Position numbers and translations under genes: made by a program
Assembly: GCA_016713325.1 (NCBI GenBank)
Contig: JADJPJ010000006.1
Coordinates: 186,001-250,000, forward strand
Direction: 5' to 3'
Origin: Candidatus Flexifilum affinis
Lineage (GTDB): Bacteria > Chloroflexota > Anaerolineae > Aggregatilineales > Phototrophicaceae
Length of the DNA stretch: 64,000 nt
Notes under the pieces: generated by a model
The model's input: only the letters and a program-made list of their open reading frames with translations
What the model was told of the DNA's origin: nothing
The model's database searches: none
In this document: piece after piece, positions 17,790-27,553 of the stretch
Numbering within the stretch: position 1 is the first letter of the stretch
Layout: every line of letters starts with the position of its first letter

Positions 17790-19316
17790 ATGAGCGAAAA
17801 AGACAAAGCCACGACCCAACTAGTAGATGAACTGGCAACCCTGCGCCAACGGGTCCAGCTATTGGATGCGGTACTCAATAGTCTTCCGCTGGATATCTTC
17901 GTCAAAGATACTGAGAACCGTCTTTTGTTTGTCAATGTCTCAGGGAGGCATGGTCTAGGAATAGCTGCGGCGGAAGACTACATCGGAAAAACAGATTTCG
18001 ACTTCAAGTCGCAGGAGCAAGCGGCCAAGTGCTTCGCGGATGAACAGACCATCATTCAAACAGGGGAACCGCTCCTGAACCAGGAACAAAGCGGTACCGA
18101 TCCGGATGGTCGGATGTGCTGGAGTCTGTCCAGCAAGTTGCCTTTGCGCGATTCACAAGGCGTGATCATGGGAATCGTGGAGATCAGTCAAGACATCTCG
18201 GAGCGAAAGCGAAGCGATGAGGTGCTGATCCGCGAGCGCAATTTGATGCGGATCATGATCGACAGCATGCCAGATTCTCTCTACGCCACGGACCGCGAGT
18301 GCCGCTATCTGCTTGCAAATTTGACCTTTTTGCGGCGGCGAGGCTTGAAGAGACAAGAAGATCTCATCGGAAAGACCGCATACGACTTCATGGAGCCTGC
18401 GCTCGCCGAGGTGTACATGGCTGAGGATCGGGCTGTAATGAGCACCGGTCAGGCCCAGATCAACCGCGAGATACAACTCACCTCGCGAGCGGACAAACCC
18501 TGGCGGTCTTACACCAAGGCTCCCTGGCGCGACGAGCGAGGCGAAATTTCCGGGCTGGTGGTCCATACCCGCGACATCACTGAGAACAAGCGGGCAGAGG
18601 CAGAACGGGTGGCTCTGGCGGTTGAGCGAGAAAAGATGAGGATTCTTGCGAAATTCATCGAGGATGTGTCGCACGAATTCAGGACGCCGCTCTCAGCCAT
18701 CAACGTGAAGGCTTACATGCTGGGCAGAGCCCAATCCCCGGAAGCGCAAGCTCGCTTGCTCGCCTCTTTGGAAGAGCAGTCGTCCTATATTGGAGAGCTG
18801 GTTGACGCGCTGTTGATGATGGCACGCCTTGACAGCAACGCTGAGTTCGCCTCAGACCGCATTGACTGGATTCATACACTCAGCGAGATCGAGAACAGTT
18901 GTCGTTCTCAGGCCGAGAAAAAACAAGTATCATTGAGTGTCGCTCTTGAGGATGATTTGCCAAGCGTTCAAGGTGACGATGAGAAGCTCTGCCAGGGGCT
19001 TTTCAACATCGTCAAGAACGCGATTCAGTACACGCCGACAGGCGGTTCGGTCTCGGTATACGTGTACCTTCAAGGCGACCATGTGGTTATCGACGTGATG
19101 GACACCGGCATCGGCATCAGCGCGGATGACCTGGCCCATATCTTCGACCGCTTCTTCAGGGTGGACAAAGCGAGAACGGAACGTGGCGCGGGTTTGGGGC
19201 TGTCCATTGCGAAGAAAATCGTGGAAGCGCACGGGGGCCGAATTGAGGTGAAGAGCGTACTTGGTGGAGGCAGCACGTTCAGGGTGTTGCTTCCAATCGA
19301 GAGCACGACATCGTAG
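17790..19316 (+). CDS. PAS-PAS sensor histidine kinase
   Basis: The 508-residue protein has two PAS sensor domains (about residues 24-135 and 148-270; each has an IGKT-DF/YDF element), a HisKA domain with phospho-acceptor His295 in EDVSHEFRTPL, and a HATPase_c domain with an N-box (NIVKNAIQYTP), DTGIGIS and GAGLGLSIAKKIVEAHGG. There is no membrane segment, so it senses a cytoplasmic signal. No response regulator is adjacent, making it an orphan kinase. Its codon use looks less GC-rich than that of neighbouring genes and it follows a 619-base gap, which would fit acquisition by transfer. That is a visual impression only. Confidence 0.9.
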   Translation: MSEKDKATTQLVDELATLRQRVQLLDAVLNSLPLDIFVKDTENRLLFVNVSGRHGLGIAAAEDYIGKTDFDFKSQEQAAKCFADEQTIIQTGEPLLNQEQSGTDPDGRMCWSLSSKLPLRDSQGVIMGIVEISQDISERKRSDEVLIRERNLMRIMIDSMPDSLYATDRECRYLLANLTFLRRRGLKRQEDLIGKTAYDFMEPALAEVYMAEDRAVMSTGQAQINREIQLTSRADKPWRSYTKAPWRDERGEISGLVVHTRDITENKRAEAERVALAVEREKMRILAKFIEDVSHEFRTPLSAINVKAYMLGRAQSPEAQARLLASLEEQSSYIGELVDALLMMARLDSNAEFASDRIDWIHTLSEIENSCRSQAEKKQVSLSVALEDDLPSVQGDDEKLCQGLFNIVKNAIQYTPTGGSVSVYVYLQGDHVVIDVMDTGIGISADDLAHIFDRFFRVDKARTERGAGLGLSIAKKIVEAHGGRIEVKSVLGGGSTFRVLLPIESTTS

Positions 19317-19445
19317 CCTTGGGTCACGAGAGACCGGACATAACGCAAAGCTGATTCAGATGAGAAAAGACTCATGAGGAACCCCGCATTTTGCGGGGGA
19401 TACATAACAAAAGCGATCGTATTGTATATTTGTATTCGTCAGATA

Positions 19446-19485
19446 AACCGACGACAGCCCTCCTAAGGACAGCCGCCGGTTTTTT
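19446..19485 (+). terminator. Terminator between kinase and P-type ATPase
   Basis: ACCGACG (19447-19453) pairs with CGCCGGT (19474-19480) with one mismatch, followed by TTTTT. A separate T-less hairpin CCCCGCA-TTT-TGCGGGG lies at 19382-19398. Confidence 0.55.
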
Positions 19486-19509
19486 ATTGAATGCCCACCC
19501 AGGGGCCCC

Positions 19510-22365
19510 ATGGGGATCAACACCCCGCAGCAGAGGTTGACCACACAAATGCAGTCAGTGAAAACACGACCTGAGGCGCCGGTCGCAAACGCGCCCCGAA
19601 TCCCCTGGCACGTCAGCGAGCAGAACGATGTGCTGCACGACCTGAACTCCCAGGTAGAACAGGGTCTGAGCAGCGCCGAAGTCGAAGCGCGCCTCGTCAA
19701 ATACGGCTCAAACGAGCTGATCGAGGCCCGTCTCAAGAGTCCGCTGGCGATTCTATGGGAACAGATCACCGGACCGCTCGTCCTGCTGCTGATCTTCGCC
19801 GCTGTCGTCTCGGCCTTTCTGGGCAAAGCGGACAGCGTCATCGCCATCTCGGCGATCGTCATTCTCAATGCTGTGCTGGGCGTCGTTCAGGAGTACCGCG
19901 CCGAGAAGGCTATGGCAGCGCTCAAGCGGATGGCCGCCGCGCTCGTACGCGTCCGGCGCAATGGATCGGTCATGGACATCGACCCGCGCGGCCTGGTCCC
20001 TGGTGACATTGTCCTCCTGGAAGCCGGCTCCGTGGTGCCAGCCGACGCACGCCTTGTGGAGACGGCCAACTTACGCGTGCAGGAAGCGTCGCTCACCGGC
20101 GAATCCGAGCCGGTCGAGAAAAATACCGCCACCCGGACCGACGGTGATGCACCGCTCGGAGATCGCCACAACATGGTTTACATGGGCACCTCGGTCACAT
20201 ATGGTCGTGGCACAGCGGTGGTCGTGGAGACCGGCATGACGACGCAGCTCGGCCGAATCGCCCAGCTTATTCAGAATGTCGAGGGTGAGAAGACTCCTCT
20301 CCAGCGGCGTATGGATGAGCTTGGCGTCGTGCTGATCCGCGCGGCGCTGGCCGTCATGGCCGTGGCCATCGTGGTCGGGTTGATCGCCGGCGATACCATT
20401 CAGGATGTGCTGCTGAACGGGGTGGCCATCGCGGTGGCGGTGGTTCCGGAAGGCCTGCCAGCGGTGGTGACTATCGCCCTCGCCCTGGGTGCTCAGCGCA
20501 TGCTCAAGCGCAACGCGCTCATCCGTAAGCTGCCCGCCGTCGAAACACTGGGTTCGGTCACGACCATCTGCTCTGACAAGACCGGCACACTGACTCAGAA
20601 TCGCATGACCGTGACCATGGTCGACGTGGCCGGGCAGGAATCGCGCCTGGACGATGTCCTCAAGATTGGCTTTAATGCGCTGGTCAATGCCAATGGCAAC
20701 GGCGGACCCAAGACAAGCGCGTCCGTCGCCATCATGCTGGCTGGCGACACGCTTTGCAATGACGCCATTCTGGAACGTGGCGAACGTGAGAATGAATTCC
20801 GCACCGTTGGCGATCCAACCGAGACGGCCCTGGTGGATGCGGCCGCCAAGTACGGTCTGGAAAAACCGCGTCTGGAGAAATTCCTGCCCCGAACGGGCGA
20901 AGTTCCATTCGATTCCGAGCGCAAGCGCATGACCACTGTGCACCGCGTGTCTCCGGGGGTGGAACCTACTCCGGCGGAGCGCTATCTGGCCAGCCTGCTG
21001 GACCTGAATTCGGACGTCGCAGTGAGCATCACCAAGGGCGCGGTCGACGGCATGGTGGGCATCAGCAGCTACGTGTGGCATGAAGACCGAGTAGCGCCGA
21101 TGACCGATACCTGGCGCCGCCGCATCGAAGAGTCCAATAACGCCATGGCAGCCAACGGTCTGCGCGTGCTGGGCCTCGCTTTCCGCCGCTTCGACCATCC
21201 GCAGGTGGACGTCAACGTCAATACAGTCGAACGCGATCTGGTCTTCGTCGGCATGGTCGGCATCATCGACCCGCCGCGGGCTGAGGTGAAGGAAGCGGTG
21301 CACATCGCCAAGGACGCAGGCATCCGTCCGGTGATGATCACCGGGGACCACCCGCTCACGGCCTTCGCCATCGCCCGCGAACTGGGAATCGCCAAAGAGG
21401 GTGACCGCATTCTCACGGGTCAGGATCTGGCACAGATGGATACAGCCCAACTGGAGAACACGGTTGAGCACGTGGCTGTGTACGCTCGCGTATCGCCGGA
21501 GCACAAGCTGAACATCGTGCAGGCACTCCAGAAGCGCGGCCATATCACTGCTATGACAGGTGATGGCGTCAACGATGCCCCAGCGCTTAAGCGGAGCGAC
21601 ATCGGCGTGGCGATGGGTATCACCGGAACGGCCGTCTCGAAGGAAGCATCAGATATGGTGATCCTCGACGACAACTTCGCGACGATCGTGAGCGCGGTCG
21701 AGGAAGGACGCACCATCTACGACAACGTGCGCCGTTTCATCAAATATCTATTGGCCAGCAACACCGGCGAGCTGATTGTCCTGCTGGTGACTCAGTTGAT
21801 CTCCGGGATGACCATTCCACTGACCACGCTGCAAATTCTGTGGATGAACCTGATCACTGATGGCGTGCCCGCGCTGGCGCTCGGTGTGGAAAAATCCGAG
21901 CAGGGCGGCATGAAGCGGCCGCCGTACGCGCCCAACGAGAGCCTGTTCGGTCGCGGCCTGGGACGTCACATTCTGATCGTCGGCGCGGTCCTGGGCATCA
22001 CCGGTCTGGCGCTAGGCTACTGGGCCTTCGCCAATAACATTCCCGCGGCCAACGGCGCCCCTGCCTGGAACACGATGGTCTTCATGTTCCTGACCCTGGC
22101 GCAGATGGGCCACGCTCTCGGCCTGCGCTCGCACCGCGAGTCGCTGTTCAAGGTCGGGCTGGCCGGCAACCCGCTGCTCATCGGTGCGGTGATCGTCACG
22201 GTCATCCTGCAGCTGATCGCCATCTATACGCCGTTCTTCAACAATCTGTTCAACACATCGCCCCTGACTCTGGAGCAGCTTCTGCTTTGTCTCATGTTGA
22301 GCACGGTGGTCTTCTGGGCGGTGGAGCTGGAAAAGCTGTTCATCCGCCGAGGGGTTCTCAAGTAA
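19510..22365 (+). CDS. P2A-type (calcium-transporting-like) P-type ATPase
   Basis: The 951-residue pump has an N-terminal cation-ATPase domain, the actuator TGES motif (196-199), the phosphorylated Asp356 in SDKTGTLT, and hinge motif [16 protein letters not shown]. Ten membrane helices are expected. The M4 motif VVPEGLPAV (about 311-319) and M6 [13 protein letters not shown] match SERCA/PMR1-type calcium pumps, suggesting Ca2+ (possibly Mn2+) export. Two starts are possible: ATG 19510, or ATG 19549, which has a weak AGAGG upstream. The zinc-ribbon gene follows after 30 bases, probably in the same transcript. Confidence 0.9.
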   Translation: MGINTPQQRLTTQMQSVKTRPEAPVANAPRIPWHVSEQNDVLHDLNSQVEQGLSSAEVEARLVKYGSNELIEARLKSPLAILWEQITGPLVLLLIFAAVVSAFLGKADSVIAISAIVILNAVLGVVQEYRAEKAMAALKRMAAALVRVRRNGSVMDIDPRGLVPGDIVLLEAGSVVPADARLVETANLRVQEASLTGESEPVEKNTATRTDGDAPLGDRHNMVYMGTSVTYGRGTAVVVETGMTTQLGRIAQLIQNVEGEKTPLQRRMDELGVVLIRAALAVMAVAIVVGLIAGDTIQDVLLNGVAIAVAVVPEGLPAVVTIALALGAQRMLKRNALIRKLPAVETLGSVTTICSDKTGTLTQNRMTVTMVDVAGQESRLDDVLKIGFNALVNANGNGGPKTSASVAIMLAGDTLCNDAILERGERENEFRTVGDPTETALVDAAAKYGLEKPRLEKFLPRTGEVPFDSERKRMTTVHRVSPGVEPTPAERYLASLLDLNSDVAVSITKGAVDGMVGISSYVWHEDRVAPMTDTWRRRIEESNNAMAANGLRVLGLAFRRFDHPQVDVNVNTVERDLVFVGMVGIIDPPRAEVKEAVHIAKDAGIRPVMITGDHPLTAFAIARELGIAKEGDRILTGQDLAQMDTAQLENTVEHVAVYARVSPEHKLNIVQALQKRGHITAMTGDGVNDAPALKRSDIGVAMGITGTAVSKEASDMVILDDNFATIVSAVEEGRTIYDNVRRFIKYLLASNTGELIVLLVTQLISGMTIPLTTLQILWMNLITDGVPALALGVEKSEQGGMKRPPYAPNESLFGRGLGRHILIVGAVLGITGLALGYWAFANNIPAANGAPAWNTMVFMFLTLAQMGHALGLRSHRESLFKVGLAGNPLLIGAVIVTVILQLIAIYTPFFNNLFNTSPLTLEQLLLCLMLSTVVFWAVELEKLFIRRGVLK

Positions 22366-22395
22366 CGTAGGCTGAATGGAGGAAAGACGAATTCT

Positions 22396-22719
22396 ATGAA
22401 GTGTCCTGTGTGTCAAACGGTCGATCTGAAGATGTCAGAGCGACAGGGCGTCGAGATCGATTACTGCCCCAACTGCCGGGGCGTGTGGCTGGACCGCGGT
22501 GAGCTGGACAAGATCATCGAGCGCGTAAATGCGTCGGGTGAGACCGCTGCGCCGCCGCCTCGCCAACGGCAGCAGATCCCGCCAAATCCGTCATACCGGT
22601 ATGATGACGATGACGACGACGATCGCCGGTACCGGTCCGACGACCCGCGCTACAACGATCCACGCTATAAACCGAAGCGGAAGTCGATGCTCGGAGAACT
22701 GTTCGACATCTTCGACTAG
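22396..22719 (+). CDS. TFIIB-type zinc-ribbon protein
   Basis: The 107-residue protein starts with a zf-TFIIB domain: CPVC near the N-terminus and CPNC at about residues 25-28, followed by RGVWLDRGELDKI, the signature of this small family. The C-terminal half is low-complexity and acidic (Asp run at about residues 70-77), then Tyr/Arg-rich, so probably disordered. GGAGGAAAG about ten bases before the ATG is a strong ribosome binding site. It may help assemble or regulate the upstream ATPase, but this is only guilt by association. Confidence 0.85.
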   Translation: MKCPVCQTVDLKMSERQGVEIDYCPNCRGVWLDRGELDKIIERVNASGETAAPPPRQRQQIPPNPSYRYDDDDDDDRRYRSDDPRYNDPRYKPKRKSMLGELFDIFD

Positions 22720-22756
22720 CGCCTTCGATGAGTGATTGCTAAAAATGTGGCACAAT

Positions 22757-22798
22757 ATCCAGCCAAGTTGGCATACTAGCCGATCAACTTGGCTGGAT
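22757..22798. repeat. Perfect 14-base inverted repeat in front of isocitrate dehydrogenase
   Basis: ATCCAGCCAAGTTG (22757-22770) and its exact reverse complement (22785-22798) enclose a 14-base loop. GCATTTT follows, so it may terminate the ATPase/zinc-ribbon transcript or act as an operator or attenuator for the gene starting 43 bases downstream. Confidence 0.8.
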
Positions 22799-22840
22799 GC
22801 ATTTTCCACACTATCCCATCTCGAAGGAGTTTTTCGCGTT

Positions 22841-24304
22841 ATGGCGAGCAAAGTTCCCATTACAGTCGCGCATGGCGACGGCATCGGTCCCGAAATCATG
22901 GACGCGTCCCTGCGCATCCTCATGGCAGCGGGCGCCGACATTGAAATCGACACGATCGAAATTGGCGAAAAAGCCTACCTGGCCGGGCACAGCTCCGGCA
23001 TCGCCCCGGAAGCGTGGGATTCGCTCCGCCGCACGCGGGTGTTCTTCAAGGCGCCTATCACCACGCCCCAGGGCGGCGGCTACAAGAGCCTGAACGTGAC
23101 CGCGCGCAAGACCCTCGGCCTGTTTGCCAACGTACGCCCGTGTGTCTCCTACCATCCGTTTGTGGCCACCAAGCACCCCAAGATGGACCTCGTCATCGTC
23201 CGTGAGAATGAGGAAGATCTGTATGCGGGTATCGAACACCGGCAGACCGACGAAGTCTATCAGTGCCTCAAGCTGATCTCCCGCCCCGGCTCGGAGAAGA
23301 TCATCCGCTATGCCTTTGAGTATGCCCGCGCCAACAACCGAAAAAAGGTCACGGCATTCACCAAAGACAACATCATGAAGATGACGGATGGCCTCTTCCA
23401 TAAGGTCTTTGACGAAGTCGCCGCCGAATACCCCGACCTCCAGAATGAGCACTGGATTGTCGACATCGGCTCGGCCAAGATGGCGGATACCCCCGAAGAT
23501 TTCGACGTCATCGTGCTGCCTAACCTGTACGGTGATGTGCTGTCCGATGTCGCCGCGCAGATCGCCGGCTCGGTCGGTCTGGCGGGTTCGGCCAACATTG
23601 GCGCAGGCGCCGCCATGTTCGAGGCCATTCACGGTTCAGCCCCGCGTCGCGCCGGCCAGAACCTGGCCAATCCATCTGGCCTGCTGCTCGGCGGCGTCAT
23701 GATGATGGTCCACATCGGCCAGCCCGAGATCGCCGAGCGCGTCCACAATGCCTGGCTGCGCACGCTCGAAGAAGGCATCCACACTTATGACGTGTACCGC
23801 CGTGGTGTGGAAACCGGCGTCAGCAAGCAGGAAGTCGGCACAAAGGAATTCGCCGATGCCGTGATCGCTCGCATGGGCAAGATGCCGGAGACCCTCAAGC
23901 CGGTCGTTTACGCCAAGGGCAGCGGCATTCCGTTGGCCACCTACATTCCGCGCCCGCCAGCCAAGCGCGAATTGATTGGCGTCGATGTCTTCCTGTTCAC
24001 CGCCGACCGCGACCCCAACAAGCTGGGCGATGCGCTCAAGGTCGCCGCGAATGGCGATGGCATGGCGCTCTCCATGATCAGCAACCGCGGCCAAAAGGTT
24101 TACCCCAATGGCCTGCCGGAAACCTTCTGCACCGATCACTGGCGCTGCCGCTTCTTCTCCATCGAGCAGGGCAAGACGATCACCTCGTCGCAGATTGTCG
24201 GCCTGCTCAACCGCATTCAGGCGTCCGGCTTCGACTTCATCAAGACCGAAAACCTGTACCTCTTCGACGATGAACCTGGCTACACGATGGGACAGGGCGA
24301 ATAA
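22841..24304 (+). CDS. icd: NADP-dependent isocitrate dehydrogenase (long form)
   Basis: The enzyme oxidatively decarboxylates isocitrate to 2-oxoglutarate in the citric acid cycle. The 487-residue protein has the beta-decarboxylating dehydrogenase fold: HGDGIGPE near the N-terminus, a substrate-site segment around SLNVTARKTLGLFANVRP, IVRENEEDLYAG, and the Mg2+-binding ...NLYGDVLSDVAAQ. The extra C-terminal region of about 140 residues (from about 345) places it with Thermus/Rickettsia-type enzymes rather than the 416-residue E. coli form. AAGGAG (22824-22829) fixes the ATG at 22841. Cofactor choice is inferred from family. Confidence 0.9.
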   Translation: MASKVPITVAHGDGIGPEIMDASLRILMAAGADIEIDTIEIGEKAYLAGHSSGIAPEAWDSLRRTRVFFKAPITTPQGGGYKSLNVTARKTLGLFANVRPCVSYHPFVATKHPKMDLVIVRENEEDLYAGIEHRQTDEVYQCLKLISRPGSEKIIRYAFEYARANNRKKVTAFTKDNIMKMTDGLFHKVFDEVAAEYPDLQNEHWIVDIGSAKMADTPEDFDVIVLPNLYGDVLSDVAAQIAGSVGLAGSANIGAGAAMFEAIHGSAPRRAGQNLANPSGLLLGGVMMMVHIGQPEIAERVHNAWLRTLEEGIHTYDVYRRGVETGVSKQEVGTKEFADAVIARMGKMPETLKPVVYAKGSGIPLATYIPRPPAKRELIGVDVFLFTADRDPNKLGDALKVAANGDGMALSMISNRGQKVYPNGLPETFCTDHWRCRFFSIEQGKTITSSQIVGLLNRIQASGFDFIKTENLYLFDDEPGYTMGQGE

Positions 24305-24318
24305 CACATTAACCCGGA

Positions 24319-24344
24319 GCCGCAGGTCAAAAGTGACCTGCGGC
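24319..24344 (+). terminator. Terminator after icd
   Basis: GCCGCAGGTCA and TGACCTGCGGC pair perfectly around AAAG. The T-run is poor (GCTTCT). Confidence 0.65.
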
Positions 24345-24478
24345 GCTTCTGTATGCATTTTCTAACTGAGCCGTAGGGAAGCAGTAGAGTGACGGTTGGT
24401 CCTTTTCAGCCGGAAAGAATTGAATAATATAAAGAGATACATTTCAACGGCTTAGTCTCAATCGCGAAGGAGTCATCC

Positions 24479-27460
24479 ATGCGCGGCGGACGTCTGTTTC
24501 TCTTTTTCACCGCGGTGGTTCTGCTGCTCTCAGCGCTGACCTTTGGGTCCGCCCTGGCGCAGACCCCCACGATTACCATCACCAGTCCCACGAACGGCGA
24601 AACCCTCAGTCTGGCCAGTCCGGTCGGCGTCACCGGCTTGACCAGTTCGCCCCCCGCGGGCGCGCAGGTGCAGGTGACGCTGTTCGCCGGCCCGACCCAA
24701 GTGGGCACGCTCACTGTCGTACCCAGCGGAACGGGGAGTTGGTCGGCCAATGTGCCGTTCAGCATCGTCCCGGCGGGCGGTTCCGACGGCGCAATAAGGG
24801 CCGAGCTGCTGGACGCGGGCATGATCGTCGTCGCAGTCGAACAGGTCGGCGTGACCTGGGGTGTGGCGCAACCGCCGACAGCAACCCCCACTGAGACGGC
24901 AACGCTTCCGCCTCCTACCAGCACTCCAACCGCAACGCTGCCCATTCCCACTGCCACCGTCACGTCGACGCCTTCCGCTACGGTGCCGGGCGCGTTCATC
25001 ACCGTAAACAGCCCGACCAACGGCCAGGTTTTCAACCCTGCCAATCCGGTGCCAGTTTCCGGCGCTTCCGGCAATGCGCCGGCGGGTTCGACGGTGCTGG
25101 TGCGGGTGCGCACAACCGGCGGCGTCACGTTGGGCGAACAGGGAATAGTGCCGGATGCCTTCGGCAACTACAGCGTTTCGGTGGCCGTAAACCCCGCTGG
25201 TCTGGTGAACGGCGCGCAGGCGCAGGTCCTGGCCTTCCTGATCAATAACGGCACGACGCTCGCGACCTCGAACATCGTCACCATCACCTGGCAGACTTCG
25301 GTGGTTCCGACAGTGGCTATCACCTCGCCGGTGAATGGCGCCAACATCAATTCGACGACGCTCGTCCCGGTCAGCGGCACTCACCTCAACCTGACTCCGG
25401 GAACGGTCATCCGCGCCCAGGCCTATGTGGGCAACCCGGGACCCGGCCAGGTGTTCATCGGCGAAGCCGTGGTAAACCCGAACCCGAATGGTACCTGGTC
25501 GGCCAACATCCAGTTGAACCAGCCCATTCCCAACAACACCTTTGGTTCAATCCAGGCGATCGCCCAGTTTGGCAGCGGCATCGTCGCCAACTCGAACACC
25601 GTGACCGTGAACTGGACCAGCGCTACCGGTTCGCCGATCCTGCTGATCAACAGCCCTGCCCCGGAAAGCTTGGTCGCGGTGGGTGGCGCCGCCATTCCGG
25701 TGACCGGTTTCGCGGCCAACATTCCTGGCCCGATCACAGTGCGCGCCGTTGATGCGCTCGGTGCTGTGCTCTCGCAGCAGATCGTGCCGGTAAACCCGAA
25801 TGGCAGTTGGCAGACTACCCTGGCCGTCAACACCATCCCGGGTGCGCGCGGCGGCATCGTCGCCCTGAGCAATAGTCCGCGGGTGTCCGCCCGCGTCAAC
25901 GTGACCTACGGCGCGCAGTGCCTGATTCGCGCCGATTGGTTCATCTACATCGTGCAGCCCGGCGACACGCTGAACCGAATCGCGTCGCGCACACTCAGCA
26001 CAGCCTTCGAACTGGCCTATGGCAACTGCATCGCCAACGCCGATGTGCTCTACGTCGGCCAGCAGTTGCGTATCCCGCGTCAGCCGCTGATCACCTTTAC
26101 CCCGACGCAGAGACCGTTCGCAACAGCGACCCCGCAGCCCAACCAGCTCACGGTGCGTATTGACAATCCGGCGGCCAACAGCGATGTCCCAACGGATAAT
26201 CCGGTGGTGGTGCGCGGCGGCGGCACGAATCTGGCCGGACAGGATCTCGCTGTCCGCGCGCTCGACTCGCAGCGACGGTTGCTCGCCCAGGGCACGGCGC
26301 GTGCGGACGCCAGCAGCAACTGGCAGACCACTCTGGCGGGCATCGTCGTCGACGAGCCGACTCCGGGCATCATCGTGGCCTTCATCCGATCCGGCTCCGG
26401 GGTCATCCTCGGCAGCGCAACCATTCAGGTCACGTTCCAGCCTACGGGCATCATCACGGCCGACGGCGTGGGCGACCAGCGCCTGATCATCACTACGCCT
26501 GGCGACGGCGATCTGCTCACCGAGGATGGCGACGTCTTCGTCATTGGGACGGTTTCCGGCGGCTATAACGGCGAAATACGCGTCCGCGCGCTCGATCCGT
26601 CCGGTGTCGTCATCGACGATCAGCCGGCTGAAATCACGCCGCTCAACGATGCCGGCGACTCGCTGTGGCAGACCTCGCTGCGGATCAATGCGGCGCCAGG
26701 AACGCTCGGGACCATTTTCGCCTATGCGCCTTCGCCGCTCGGCATCGATCCGTCGCTGTCGGACACCGCATATATCACCTTTGGCGTCGGTGGTGGAGTG
26801 CCCTACGTCTTCATCACCTCGCCCTCGCCGTACGCGGTGGTCAACACCAGCGCGCCGATCGTCGTGCGCGGTCAGGGTGGACGTCTGTTTGAAGGGAATG
26901 TCGTCGTGCGCGTGCTCGATACGCTGGGCAGTGTCCTGGCAGAAACCGCGACGACGGTCAATTCACCGAACGCTGGAACAGGCGGTGAGGGTCCGTGGGA
27001 AGCCACGCTCAACGTCAACGTCGCACCGGGTACACGCGGAACGATCGCGGCCTTCTCGACCTCCGCGCAGGATGGCAGCATTGTGGCTTTCTCCAGCGTG
27101 AACGTCATTCTAGGCGTGCCGGAGTCCGAGCCGAATTTCGTGACCATCCAGACCCCGCTGATCGGGTCGCCCATCCTCACCGGTGAGCCGCTGCTGATCG
27201 CCGGCACCGCCGACGTGACAGGCGGCAACCGCATCCGCATTCGCCTCCTGGACGAAAACGGCGCCGCGCTGCTGGAGCAGATTCGCACGCCAACGTCGCA
27301 GAACGGCGGGGCAGTCGGCGTGTGGCAGCTCGTCATCGAACTGGCCGGTCTGCCGCCGGGCGCCGAACTGACCATTCAGGTCGATGCCCTTGCTGCTGCG
27401 TCGGATACCGTCCTCGGCAGCGATGCAATCGGCGTGTTTGTCGGCACTCCTGTGGCCTAA
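24479..27460 (+). CDS. Large secreted protein with repeated Ig-like domains and one LysM domain
   Basis: The 993-residue protein has a signal peptide (hydrophobic FLFFTAVVLLLSALTF, then ALAQ). It carries about eight Ig-like/Gmad2-like repeats of about 100 residues, each opening with I-T/N-S-P and containing a G-x-W strand (for example GTGSWSANV, NGSWQTTL). A Thr/Pro linker separates repeats 1 and 2 (about residues 137-168). A LysM peptidoglycan-binding domain with IYIVQPGDTLNRIA sits at about 490-535 in the middle, followed by another Thr/Pro linker. It is likely a cell-wall-anchored surface or adhesion protein. AAGGAG just before the ATG supports the start. Confidence 0.85.
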   Translation: MRGGRLFLFFTAVVLLLSALTFGSALAQTPTITITSPTNGETLSLASPVGVTGLTSSPPAGAQVQVTLFAGPTQVGTLTVVPSGTGSWSANVPFSIVPAGGSDGAIRAELLDAGMIVVAVEQVGVTWGVAQPPTATPTETATLPPPTSTPTATLPIPTATVTSTPSATVPGAFITVNSPTNGQVFNPANPVPVSGASGNAPAGSTVLVRVRTTGGVTLGEQGIVPDAFGNYSVSVAVNPAGLVNGAQAQVLAFLINNGTTLATSNIVTITWQTSVVPTVAITSPVNGANINSTTLVPVSGTHLNLTPGTVIRAQAYVGNPGPGQVFIGEAVVNPNPNGTWSANIQLNQPIPNNTFGSIQAIAQFGSGIVANSNTVTVNWTSATGSPILLINSPAPESLVAVGGAAIPVTGFAANIPGPITVRAVDALGAVLSQQIVPVNPNGSWQTTLAVNTIPGARGGIVALSNSPRVSARVNVTYGAQCLIRADWFIYIVQPGDTLNRIASRTLSTAFELAYGNCIANADVLYVGQQLRIPRQPLITFTPTQRPFATATPQPNQLTVRIDNPAANSDVPTDNPVVVRGGGTNLAGQDLAVRALDSQRRLLAQGTARADASSNWQTTLAGIVVDEPTPGIIVAFIRSGSGVILGSATIQVTFQPTGIITADGVGDQRLIITTPGDGDLLTEDGDVFVIGTVSGGYNGEIRVRALDPSGVVIDDQPAEITPLNDAGDSLWQTSLRINAAPGTLGTIFAYAPSPLGIDPSLSDTAYITFGVGGGVPYVFITSPSPYAVVNTSAPIVVRGQGGRLFEGNVVVRVLDTLGSVLAETATTVNSPNAGTGGEGPWEATLNVNVAPGTRGTIAAFSTSAQDGSIVAFSSVNVILGVPESEPNFVTIQTPLIGSPILTGEPLLIAGTADVTGGNRIRIRLLDENGAALLEQIRTPTSQNGGAVGVWQLVIELAGLPPGAELTIQVDALAAASDTVLGSDAIGVFVGTPVA

Positions 27461-27486
27461 CCGTCCGCGAGTAATGCCCTGAAACA

Positions 27487-27520
27487 AAGTGAGGATGGCT
27501 CGTTTGAGTCATCCTCACTT
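27487..27520. terminator. Terminator between surface protein and CoA-transferase
   Basis: AAGTGAGGATG and CATCCTCACTT pair perfectly around a 12-base loop that itself can pair. The hairpin lies between convergent genes. Confidence 0.75.
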
Positions 27521-27553
27521 GTTGTACACAGCCCTCGTTCGAAGTGCGAAGCG

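Noticed and set aside
20071..21543. 490-codon minus-strand frame inside the P-type ATPase
   Set aside because: Antisense shadow; its His/Asp/Arg-rich composition is not protein-like.
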